From an uncultured Aeriscardovia sp. (lineage in GTDB: Bacteria > Actinomycetota > Actinomycetes > Actinomycetales > Bifidobacteriaceae): 64,000 bases of DNA. The position numbers and the translations under genes are program-made. This document shows positions 46,632 through 54,919 of the stretch, one piece after another (position 1 is the stretch's first letter; the number at the start of each line of letters is the position of its first letter). The notes under the pieces are model-generated. The model worked only from the letters and a program-made list of their open reading frames with translations. It ran no database searches and had not been told where the DNA came from. The stretch covers positions 147,054 to 211,053 of the forward strand of contig CAIFES010000003.1 in NCBI GenBank assembly GCA_903789535.1, written 5' to 3'.

Positions 46632-47579
46632 TCAGAATTTGCTCGAGCCGTCCATGAGCTCGAAGCCCTTGGACTGGATCACCCGGCGCAGGCTGCGCAC
46701 ATAGGCGATGGCCCCGGGGGACAGGCGGGCGTGCTTGGAGGAGACCCAGCCGACCACCATCGTCATATCCGAGTCGAGCGGGACGGTGGCGATGCCCGTG
46801 TCGCGCAGGTCGTTATCGCCGCTCACGCCGGTGGAGACGGTGAAACCATCGACGGTCTGGATGAGGTTGAGCAGCGTGGCGCGGTCGCCCACGGTGATCA
46901 GGCTCTTGGCATGCTCAGGCCAGACCGCCTCCTCGGCGAAGAAGAGGCTGCTCGAGTCTCCCTGCTCGTAGCGCAGGAACGGCTGGTCGGCCAGATCGTC
47001 GAGGGTGAGGATCTTCCGCCGGGCGAGGGGATTGGCTTCGGAGAGGAAGATGTGCGGCTTGACGCGGAAGACGGGGTGGAATTCGAGACGGCGCGTGCGC
47101 AGCAGCTGGCCGAGCACCTCACGGTTGTAATCGGACAGGAAGAGGATGCCCACCTCGCTGCGCAGCCGGGCGACCTGGTCGATGATGTCGCGCGTGCGCG
47201 TCTCACGCAGCGTGAACTCATAGTCGCCGAGCCTACTGCCCATATCTTTGAGTAGCCGGGCGAACGCCTCGACGGCGAACATGAAATGCTGCGTGGAGAC
47301 GGTGGTGATCTGGTCGCGGTGGTCGGTATGGACGAACCTGTTTTCCAGCACGTCCGCCTGATCGAGCACCTGGCGGGCGTACATGAGGAACTTCGCGCCG
47401 TCCGGGGTCAGGCTGATGCCCTGCGTGGTGCGTGTGAAGATGATGATGCCCAGCTCGCGCTCGAGGTCATGGACGGCGGAGGAGAGGGTGGGCTGGGAGA
47501 CGTACAGCTGGTGCGCGGCCTCGTTCATCGAACCGCATTCGGCGATCTTGACCGCGTAACGCAACTGAAGCAGAGTCAT
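46632..47579 (-). CDS. LysR-family transcriptional regulator
   Basis: A 315-residue regulator. The N-terminal winged helix-turn-helix is LLQLRYAVKIAECGSMNEAA followed by LYVSQPTLSSAVHDLERELG. The C-terminal ~220 residues are the LysR substrate-binding domain (EVGILFLSDYNREVLGQLL; GDRATLLNLIQTVDGFTVST). AAGGTGGAGAT precedes the ATG. It follows the ABC-F gene on the same strand by 47 bp and could be cotranscribed with it. Target genes and inducer are unknown; adjacency to pyrBI is convergent and does not by itself imply control. Confidence 0.92.
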   Translation of the reverse strand: MTLLQLRYAVKIAECGSMNEAAHQLYVSQPTLSSAVHDLERELGIIIFTRTTQGISLTPDGAKFLMYARQVLDQADVLENRFVHTDHRDQITTVSTQHFMFAVEAFARLLKDMGSRLGDYEFTLRETRTRDIIDQVARLRSEVGILFLSDYNREVLGQLLRTRRLEFHPVFRVKPHIFLSEANPLARRKILTLDDLADQPFLRYEQGDSSSLFFAEEAVWPEHAKSLITVGDRATLLNLIQTVDGFTVSTGVSGDNDLRDTGIATVPLDSDMTMVVGWVSSKHARLSPGAIAYVRSLRRVIQSKGFELMDGSSKF

Positions 47580-47626
47580 ATCTCCACCTTACACAGAATG
47601 GACACATCCGCCCGGTCGGCGGCAGC

Positions 47627-49228
47627 TCACTCGAGCGCAACGAGATCGAGATAGTCGTCGTTCCACAGATCCTCGTCCCCGTCAGGCAGCAGCAGCACGC
47701 GCTCGGGCTGGAGCGCCTGCACCGCGCCCTCGTCATGGGTGACGAGCACGATAGCGCCCTCATATTTGCGGATGGCCGAGAGCACCTGGTCGCGCGACTG
47801 CGGGTCGAGGTTGTTCGTCGGCTCATCGAGCAGCAGCACGTTCGCCTTGCTCGTCACGAGCGTGGCGAGCGCGAGCCTCGTCTTCTCACCGCCGGAGAGC
47901 ACCTTGGTCGGCTTGTCCGCGTCCTCGCCGGAGAACAGGAACGAGCCCAGGATGGTGCGCGCCTGCGTGTTGTCCAGATCCGGGGCCACGAACTGAAGGT
48001 TCTCCAGCACGGTCGCGTTGTTGTCGAGCGTGTCATGCTCCTGGGCGAAATAGCCGATCTTGCAGCCATGCCCGTAGACCACCCGGCCCGTGTCGCTCTT
48101 CTCCTGACCGGCCAGGATGCGCAGCGTGGTGGTCTTGCCCGCGCCGTTCTCACCGAGGATGACGACCTTCGAGCCGCGGTCGATGGCAAGATCCACGCCG
48201 CTGAACACCTCGTTGGAGCCGAACGTCTTGGAGATGTTCTCCGCCATTATCGGCGTGCGCCCGCACGGCGCGGGGGTCGGGAAGCGCAGATCGGCCACCT
48301 TCTCGGCACGCTCGACCGGCTGTGTCTGGGCGAGCAGCCTCTGGGCGCGGCGGATCATCTGCTGGGCGGCCACGGCCTTGGTGGCCTTGGCGTGCAGGCG
48401 GATGCCCTCCTTCATCAGGCGCTCGGCCTTCTTCTCGGCCACCTCACGATCGCGGCGGATCCTCGCCTCGTCGGCGGCGCGCTGCTTGAGGTAGGCCTGC
48501 CAGCCGAGGTTGTACATGGAGATGGTGCCGGTGCGCGCGTCGAGGTGCCAGACGCGATTGACCGTCTCGCCCAGCAGCTCGGTGGAGTGGGAGATGACGA
48601 GCCAGCCGCCCTGGAAGCGCTTGAGGTAGCCGCGCAGCCACTCGATGGAGTCGGCGTCGAGGTGGTTGGTCGGCTCGTCGAGGATGAGAGTATCCGAATC
48701 AGAAAAGAGGATGCGTGCCAGCTCGATACGGCGGCGCTGGCCGCCGGAGAGGTTGTGCAGGGGCTGGCGCAGCGTGTCCTCGTCGATGCCCAGCGACACG
48801 CCCATCTTGATGGCCTCGGCCTGCGCGGCGTAGCCGCCGGCATTGTCGAACTCGGCCAGCGCCCGGTCATACCTCTTCATGGCCTTTTCCATGACCTTCT
48901 GGTCGGTGCTGGTCATCTGCTTCTCCGTCTTGCGCAGACGGGCGATGAGCGTGCCGATGTCGCGCGCGTCCATCACACGGTCGAGGGCGATCTCGTCCTG
49001 GTCGCCGGCCTTGGTGGTCTGCGGCAGATAGCCGAGCTTGCCTTTGATGCTGACCGAGCCGCCGGCGGGAAGCATATCGCCGGTGATGACGCGGGTGAGC
49101 GTGGTCTTGCCGGCGCCGTTGCGCCCGACCAGACCGATGTGGTCGCCGTTCTCCACGTGGAAGGTGGTGGGCGCGAGCAGCTGGCGCGCGCCGATCCGGA
49201 TCTCCAGATCCTGTGCCTCGATCCCCAT
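47627..49228 (-). CDS. ABC-F family ribosome-associated ATPase
   Basis: A 533-residue soluble protein with two ABC ATPase domains and no membrane segments. First domain: GLVGRNGAGKTTLTRVITG, signature NLSGGQRRRIELARIL, Walker B LILDEPTNHLD. Second domain: ILGENGAGKTTTLRILAG, LSGGEKTRLALATL, LLLDEPTNNLD. The interdomain linker (~residues 225-310, rich in Arg, Lys, Ala) is the helical region that reaches the ribosomal P-site tRNA in this family. Members act in translation or protect ribosomes from antibiotics. The start follows AAAAGGGGGTTTC. It is divergent from a TetM-like GTPase. Confidence 0.9.
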   Translation of the reverse strand: MGIEAQDLEIRIGARQLLAPTTFHVENGDHIGLVGRNGAGKTTLTRVITGDMLPAGGSVSIKGKLGYLPQTTKAGDQDEIALDRVMDARDIGTLIARLRKTEKQMTSTDQKVMEKAMKRYDRALAEFDNAGGYAAQAEAIKMGVSLGIDEDTLRQPLHNLSGGQRRRIELARILFSDSDTLILDEPTNHLDADSIEWLRGYLKRFQGGWLVISHSTELLGETVNRVWHLDARTGTISMYNLGWQAYLKQRAADEARIRRDREVAEKKAERLMKEGIRLHAKATKAVAAQQMIRRAQRLLAQTQPVERAEKVADLRFPTPAPCGRTPIMAENISKTFGSNEVFSGVDLAIDRGSKVVILGENGAGKTTTLRILAGQEKSDTGRVVYGHGCKIGYFAQEHDTLDNNATVLENLQFVAPDLDNTQARTILGSFLFSGEDADKPTKVLSGGEKTRLALATLVTSKANVLLLDEPTNNLDPQSRDQVLSAIRKYEGAIVLVTHDEGAVQALQPERVLLLPDGDEDLWNDDYLDLVALE

Positions 49229-49330
49229 GAAACCCCCTTTTCAACGACCATCCAGCGTACCGGCTCGCTCTGACCGTCTCGCGCCGGGCGATAGGCGGGG
49301 GTGACGGCGGACGTTTGTTGGCCGTGCGCG

Positions 49331-49336
49331 CACAAT
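49331..49336 (+). promoter_or_regulatory. Candidate -10 hexamer of leaderless GTPase gene
   Basis: CACAAT, seven bases (AAGCGGT) before the ATG at 49344. No ribosome binding site is present. The surrounding AATAAGCGGTATGGCAC nearly matches the permease start at 10742. Confidence 0.35.
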
Positions 49337-49343
49337 AAGCGGT

Positions 49344-51416
49344 ATGGCACATATTGTGACGGGCATCGTCGCGCACGTCGACGCGGGCAAGACCACCCTC
49401 TCCGAGGCACTGCTCTACACGGCCGGCATGCTGCGCAAACCCGGCCGCGTGGACGACGGCGACGCGTTCCTCGACACGGACACGCTCGAAAAGAAGCGGG
49501 GGATCACCATCTTCCCGCATGAGGCGGTGCTGAGGACCGGCGATGACACGGTCACCCTGCTCGACACCCCCGGCCATGCGGATTTCGCCGCCAGCACCGA
49601 ATCCGTCCTGTCCGTGCTCGACGTGGCGGTGCTCGTCGTCTCCGCCTCCGACGGGGTGCAAGGTTCCACCCGTGTGCTGTGGCGGCTGCTCGACCGTCTC
49701 GGCGTGCCGGTGATCGTGTTCGTCAACAAGTGCGACGCGCTGGGCGCCGACCCGGCCGGGGTGCTCTCCGACATGCGCGAGGGACTGTCGGACAGTGTGA
49801 TGCCGTTCATGCCGGTGCCTGCCGCCGGCGGGGCCTCTGCTGCGGGTGAAGCCGGTGATGAGACCCATCACCCGGTCTGTCTGATCCCCACCGACACGCT
49901 CGAACAGATGGCCGCCTCGGACGACGACCTGCTCGCCTCGTACCTCGAATCCGGCACCCTCGCGCAGCAGCAGATACGCTCCTGCGTCACGCGGCGCCTG
50001 GCAGTGCCCGTCTACTTCGGCTCCGCGCTGCGGCTGGAAGGCATCAGCCCGCTCCTGGACGCGCTCACACGCTGGACCGCACCGCGCGTACCGGCCACGG
50101 CGGGTGACGGGCCATTCTCCGCGCGGGTGTTCCGCATCTCCCACGAGGGCGGCGAGCGCCTGACCTGGCTGCGGGTTCTCTCCGGCACTCTTGTGGCCAA
50201 ACAACCGGTCATCGTGCAGGGCGGGGATGAGGAGAAGGCCGACCAGATCCGCCTGTATGACGGTGCGCGCTTTGGCACCGTCCGGCAGGTGGGCGCCGGC
50301 GGGGTCGCCACCATCACAGGCCCGCTCTCCACCCATGCCGGACAGGGGCTGGGCGGGGCGGTCTCCGCCGTACCGGCGCTGCGGCCAGCGTTCCGCAGCA
50401 GCATCGAGGCCCCCGGCGCGGATCCCAGAAAACTCGAGGCGACGGTCAGGGCGCTCGCTGACGAGGAACCGCTGCTCGACCCGCGCTGGCAGGGCACGGG
50501 GGAGCAGGCGCGGCTGGTGGTGAGCATCATGGGCGAGCTGCAGGAACAGATCCTTGTCTCCGAGCTGGCTGCCCGGTTCGGCATCAGCGCGGGTTTCGGC
50601 ACACCGCAGGTCCTGTACACCGAGACGATCAGCCGGCCTGTCGAGGGTGTCGGGCATTTCGAGCCGCTGCGCCATTACGCCGAGGTGCATGTCCGGCTCG
50701 ATCCGGCACCACGCGGCACGGGCATCACCGTCCGCTCGAAGCTGTCGACGGATGTGCTCGCCGCCTCGTGGCAGCACCAGATCCTCTCGCGCCTTTCCAC
50801 GCACACGTTGGTGGGGGTGCTGACCGGCTCACCGCTGACGGATGTGACCATCACGCTCGTCGCCGCACGGGCGAGCAATGTGCACACGGTCGGCGGTGAT
50901 TTCCGTCAGGCGGCCGACCGTGCCGTGAGGCAGGGGCTCATGCAGCTGCGAGGAAACAGCGGTGATGATGACGATGCCTCTTCCGGCACCAGCCGCGGCG
51001 TTGTACTGCTTGAGCCGTGGCAGGCGCTGCGCCTCGAGCTGCCGGAGGAATATGTGGGACGGGCGATGAACGATCTGCAGCGTCTCGGCGCGCAGGTGCG
51101 TCTGGGACGGGCGCCCGCCGGACGCGCTGTGCTCGAAGGATCGGCGCCCGCGGCAGGGCTGCGCGGCTACGGCCGTCAGGTGGGCATCTACACGCACGGC
51201 GAGGCATCGCTCGAGCTGACGGCCGATGGTTCCCGGCCCGTCGCCGACCCGAAGGACATCATCTCCCGGATCGGTTACGATCCCGTGGCTGATCTGGACA
51301 ACCCACCCGGCTCCGTGTTCTGCGCGCATGGTGCCGGTTATCCCGTCGCGTGGGACCGTGTGCCGGAGATCATGCATCTGCCGTGGGCGGAAACCGATCT
51401 GCATCACGAAGGCTGA
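49344..51416 (+). CDS. TetM/TetO-like translational GTPase
   Basis: A 690-residue EF-G-like GTPase of the ribosomal-protection group. G motifs: VAHVDAGKTTLSEALLY, KRGITIFP, DTPGHADFA and VNKCD. The C-terminal half matches the Tet-type domains III-V (EPWQALRLELPEEYVGRAMN corresponds to the TetM EPYLSFKIYAPQEYL segment). The domain IV tip, SPVSTPADF in TetM, is VHTVGGDF here, so the loop that dislodges tetracycline is not conserved. A chromosomal housekeeping or stress factor is more likely than a tetracycline determinant. The start seems leaderless. Confidence 0.85.
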   Translation: MAHIVTGIVAHVDAGKTTLSEALLYTAGMLRKPGRVDDGDAFLDTDTLEKKRGITIFPHEAVLRTGDDTVTLLDTPGHADFAASTESVLSVLDVAVLVVSASDGVQGSTRVLWRLLDRLGVPVIVFVNKCDALGADPAGVLSDMREGLSDSVMPFMPVPAAGGASAAGEAGDETHHPVCLIPTDTLEQMAASDDDLLASYLESGTLAQQQIRSCVTRRLAVPVYFGSALRLEGISPLLDALTRWTAPRVPATAGDGPFSARVFRISHEGGERLTWLRVLSGTLVAKQPVIVQGGDEEKADQIRLYDGARFGTVRQVGAGGVATITGPLSTHAGQGLGGAVSAVPALRPAFRSSIEAPGADPRKLEATVRALADEEPLLDPRWQGTGEQARLVVSIMGELQEQILVSELAARFGISAGFGTPQVLYTETISRPVEGVGHFEPLRHYAEVHVRLDPAPRGTGITVRSKLSTDVLAASWQHQILSRLSTHTLVGVLTGSPLTDVTITLVAARASNVHTVGGDFRQAADRAVRQGLMQLRGNSGDDDDASSGTSRGVVLLEPWQALRLELPEEYVGRAMNDLQRLGAQVRLGRAPAGRAVLEGSAPAAGLRGYGRQVGIYTHGEASLELTADGSRPVADPKDIISRIGYDPVADLDNPPGSVFCAHGAGYPVAWDRVPEIMHLPWAETDLHHEG

Positions 51417-51475
51417 CATGGTCCGGAGCATAAGGGGGACAAGGCGTGCCGTAATGCCGGGCCGGCATCATCTCG

Positions 51476-51491
51476 TCGAACAGACGTTCGA
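51476..51491. promoter_or_regulatory. LexA SOS box, TCGAAC-AGAC-GTTCGA
   Basis: A perfect 16-bp palindrome matching the actinobacterial LexA consensus (TCGAAC-N4-GTTCGA). It overlaps the -35 position of a promoter with TATCCT at 51511-51516, upstream of uvrA. DNA-damage induction of uvrA is a strong inference. Confidence 0.88.
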
Positions 51492-51510
51492 AAATCGGCG
51501 CCGAAAACGG

Positions 51511-51516
51511 TATCCT
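51511..51516 (+). promoter_or_regulatory. uvrA -10 hexamer
   Basis: TATCCT, with a 17-18 bp gap to TTCGAAA in the SOS box. Transcription would start near 51523, just before a five-codon ORF GTG ACA GAG GCA CGG TGA (51525-51542), whose stop overlaps the GTG at 51539. Confidence 0.5.
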
Positions 51517-51619
51517 AGGACACAGTGACAGAGGCACGGTGATACGGAACGCGGCACAGCAGGACGGTGCCACGACGGGTTACATGATGGAGGACGGCAC
51601 AGTGGAACGGAGGACAACC

Positions 51620-54600
51620 GTGGCGCGGACGGCAGCAGCATCTCAAACGGTGGGCGGAGAAGAAACCCGAAAGGCCGGTATGGTCCAGGACGGCACGACA
51701 CAGGATGTCGCGACGGCGACGGACAGGCCGCAGAAGGAGTCGGAGAAGGGCGCGGGTTCATCTCGTGCGCACATGGTCAGCCTGGAACCGGACGGTCCTG
51801 ACGGCGAGCGCACCGTCCCCTCCCCGCAGGGCACGGTCATCACCGACCTCGGTTATCTGCCCAAAGAGGACAAGATCATCATCCAAGGCGCGCGCGAGCA
51901 CAATCTCAAGAACGTCCACCTCGAGTTCCCCCGCAACAAGATGACCGTGTTCACCGGTCTGTCCGGCTCGGGCAAATCCTCCCTCGCCTTCGACACGCTC
52001 TTCGCGGAGGGCCAGCGCCGCTACGTGCAGTCGCTGTCCTCCTACGCCCGCCAGTTCCTCGGCCAGGCGGACAAGCCGGATGTCGACTTCATCGAGGGTC
52101 TGTCGCCGGCCGTCTCCATCGACCAGAAGACCACCAACCGCAATCCGCGCTCGACCGTGGGCACCATCACCGAGATCTATGACTACTATCGCCTGCTCTT
52201 CGCCCGCACCGGTGAGCAGCACTGCCCGGTGTGCGGCGCGCTGATCCAGGCACAGACCGCCGAGCAGATGACCGACGCGCTCATGCGCTACCCGACCGGC
52301 ACGCGCTTCCAGGTCCTCGCGCCCATCGCCCGCGGCAAGAAAGGCGAGTTCGTCGATGAGCTGCGCGATCTGCGTACGCAGGGTTTCGCACGCGTCATCG
52401 TCGATGGCACGATGCGCCGTCTCTCCGATGACATCACGCTCAAGAAGCAGTACAAGCACACCATCGAGGTGGTCGTCGACCGTCTCGTCGTCAAACCGCA
52501 GATCCGCCAGCGTCTCGCCGATTCCGTCGACACCGCCCTGCGTGTGGGCCGCGGGGTGATGGTCGCCGACTTCGTCGACCAGCCTGAGGACTCGCCGCAC
52601 CGCCGCCAGCCGTTCAGCGAGCATCGCGCCTGCCCAAACGGCCACCGCCTCGACCTTGAGGACATCGAGCCGCGCACCTTCTCGTTCAACGCACCGTACG
52701 GCGCCTGCCCTGACTGCGACGGACTGGGCTACAAGCTTGAGATCGACCCGGAGCTCGTCATTCCCGACCCCTCCAAGTCGCTGCGCGAGGGCGCCATCGA
52801 GCCGTGGCACACCACCCGCACACAGGCCGAGTACTACGACCATCTGCTCGAGGGCCTCGCCAAAGAGGAGGGCTTCTCGCTTGACACGCCGTTCGACAAG
52901 CTGCCGGAGAAGGTGCGCCACGACGTGCTCTACGGCCACGATTTCAAGGTCGAGGTGCGCTACCGCAACCGCTGGGGCAGGCTGCGCGAGTACTCGACCG
53001 GCTTTGAGGGTGTGGTGCACACGCTCATGCGCCGCAGCAAGGAGACCGAGTCCGACGCCATGCGCGAGTGGTACCAGTCGTACATGCGCGAGGTCCCATG
53101 CCCCACCTGCAACGGCAAACGCCTCAAGCCCGAGGTGCTCAGCGTGCTCGTGGGCGGCAAATCCATCGCCGACGTGTGCGATATGTCCGTCGACGACGAA
53201 TACGACTGGGCCGAGCATCTGAGCCTGACCCCCACCCAGCAGAAGATCGCCGCCGAGGTGCTCAAGGAGATCCGCGCACGGCTCAGATTCCTCCACGACG
53301 TGGGTCTGGACTATCTCACGCTCTCACGCGCCGCCGCCACGCTCTCGGGCGGCGAGGCGCAGCGCATCCGCCTGGCCACCCAGATCGGCTCGGGGCTCGT
53401 GGGCGTGATGTATGTGCTCGACGAGCCGTCCATCGGCCTGCACCAGCGCGACAACGACCGAATGATCGGCACGCTCGAACGGCTGCGCGACCTGGGCAAC
53501 ACGCTCATCATCGTCGAACATGACCAGGAGACGATGGAGAAGTCCGACTGGCTCGTCGATGTCGGCCCCGGTGCCGGCGAGCACGGCGGGCAGATCGTCT
53601 ATTCCGGCAGACCGGCCGGCATCGGCCGTGCCGCCTCGTCCATCACCGGCGACTACCTGACCGGCAGACGCCGCATCGCTGTGCCGGCGAAACGTCGCCC
53701 GGTCGACAGGACGCGCGAGCTGCGCGTCGTCGGCGCCCGCGAGAACAACCTCAAGAACATCAACGTCAAAATCCCGCTGGGCGTGTTCACCTGCATCACC
53801 GGCGTGTCCGGCTCGGGCAAATCCACCCTCATCGACGACATCCTCTATCCGGCGCTCGCCGACCGTCTCAACGGCGCCCGTATCGTGCCCGGCAAGCATA
53901 CGCGCGTCGAGGGCATCGACCAGCTCAAGAAGGTCATCCACGTCGACCAGTCGCCCATCGGCCGCACGCCGCGCTCCAACCCCGCCACCTACACGGGCGT
54001 GTGGGACAAGATCCGTGACCTGTTCGCCAAGACGCCCGAGGCGCAGGTGCGCGGCTATACCGCCGGGCGGTTCTCGTTCAACGTCAAAGGCGGCAGGTGC
54101 GAGACATGCCACGGCGACGGCACCATCAAGATCGAGATGAACTTCCTGCCCGATGTGTACGTCAAATGCGAGGCATGCCACGGCACGCGCTACAACCGCG
54201 AGACGCTCGAGGTGACATACAACGGCAAGAACGTGGCCCAGGTGCTCGACATGCCGATCAGCGAGGCGGCGGAATTCTTCTCCGCCTACCCGTCGATCTC
54301 CCGTTATCTCGACACCCTCGTGCAGGTCGGTCTCGGCTACATCCGCCTCGGCCAGCCGGCACCCACGCTCTCGGGCGGCGAGTCCCAGCGCGTCAAGCTC
54401 GCCACAGAGCTGCAGCGCCGCTCGAACGGCGACACCGTCTACATCCTCGACGAGCCGACCACCGGCCTGCACTTCGAGGACATCCGCAAGCTTCTGCTCG
54501 TGCTGCAGGGGCTGGTCGACAAAGGCAACACGGTGATCGTCATCGAGCACAACCTTGACGTCATCAAATCCGCCGACTGGATCATCGACCTTGGTCCCGA

Positions 54601-54883
54601 GGGCGGTGACGGCGGCGGCACCGTCGTCACCGAGGGAACCCCGGAGAAGGTGGCCAACGTCGCGCAGTCATGGACCGGACGCTATCTCAAACCGATGCTC
54701 GACCAGCAGAAGGTACGTGCCGCCGCCCGCAGGATGCATCTTAAGGAAGACGTCCGCGGCAAGACATCCCCGGTCGGATATTCCCAGTCAGACTATGCCC
54801 GACCCTGTCGCCGGGCGCTGGGGGAATATCGACGGGACAGTGCTGATAGGGATGGGGCACGTCTGACGGAAAGATGCCGCTGA
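51620..54883 (+). CDS. uvrA: Excinuclease ABC subunit A
   Basis: About 1087 residues; the DNA-damage recognition ATPase of nucleotide excision repair. Two ABC modules are present: [20 protein letters not shown] and [20 protein letters not shown], with signatures [15 protein letters not shown] and [15 protein letters not shown]. The zinc-binding cysteines include [24 protein letters not shown] and CEACHGTR. The core starts about 85 residues in ([18 protein letters not shown]), so there is an unusual Ser/Thr/Gly-rich N-terminal extension. The GTG at 51620 follows CGGAGGACAACC; a GTG at 51539 coupled to the tiny upstream ORF is an alternative (1114 residues). A polar ~60-residue tail ends the protein. 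LexA-controlled. Confidence 0.93.
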   Translation: MARTAAASQTVGGEETRKAGMVQDGTTQDVATATDRPQKESEKGAGSSRAHMVSLEPDGPDGERTVPSPQGTVITDLGYLPKEDKIIIQGAREHNLKNVHLEFPRNKMTVFTGLSGSGKSSLAFDTLFAEGQRRYVQSLSSYARQFLGQADKPDVDFIEGLSPAVSIDQKTTNRNPRSTVGTITEIYDYYRLLFARTGEQHCPVCGALIQAQTAEQMTDALMRYPTGTRFQVLAPIARGKKGEFVDELRDLRTQGFARVIVDGTMRRLSDDITLKKQYKHTIEVVVDRLVVKPQIRQRLADSVDTALRVGRGVMVADFVDQPEDSPHRRQPFSEHRACPNGHRLDLEDIEPRTFSFNAPYGACPDCDGLGYKLEIDPELVIPDPSKSLREGAIEPWHTTRTQAEYYDHLLEGLAKEEGFSLDTPFDKLPEKVRHDVLYGHDFKVEVRYRNRWGRLREYSTGFEGVVHTLMRRSKETESDAMREWYQSYMREVPCPTCNGKRLKPEVLSVLVGGKSIADVCDMSVDDEYDWAEHLSLTPTQQKIAAEVLKEIRARLRFLHDVGLDYLTLSRAAATLSGGEAQRIRLATQIGSGLVGVMYVLDEPSIGLHQRDNDRMIGTLERLRDLGNTLIIVEHDQETMEKSDWLVDVGPGAGEHGGQIVYSGRPAGIGRAASSITGDYLTGRRRIAVPAKRRPVDRTRELRVVGARENNLKNINVKIPLGVFTCITGVSGSGKSTLIDDILYPALADRLNGARIVPGKHTRVEGIDQLKKVIHVDQSPIGRTPRSNPATYTGVWDKIRDLFAKTPEAQVRGYTAGRFSFNVKGGRCETCHGDGTIKIEMNFLPDVYVKCEACHGTRYNRETLEVTYNGKNVAQVLDMPISEAAEFFSAYPSISRYLDTLVQVGLGYIRLGQPAPTLSGGESQRVKLATELQRRSNGDTVYILDEPTTGLHFEDIRKLLLVLQGLVDKGNTVIVIEHNLDVIKSADWIIDLGPEGGDGGGTVVTEGTPEKVANVAQSWTGRYLKPMLDQQKVRAAARRMHLKEDVRGKTSPVGYSQSDYARPCRRALGEYRRDSADRDGARLTERCR

Positions 54884-54919
54884 CGGGAAAGTGGGCGGCG
54901 TGACACGAAAGGAGCAGCG

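Noticed and set aside
49344..51416. Tetracycline-resistance gene call
   Set aside because: The protein belongs to the same GTPase group, but the key domain IV loop differs and no mobile element flanks it, so resistance is not claimed.
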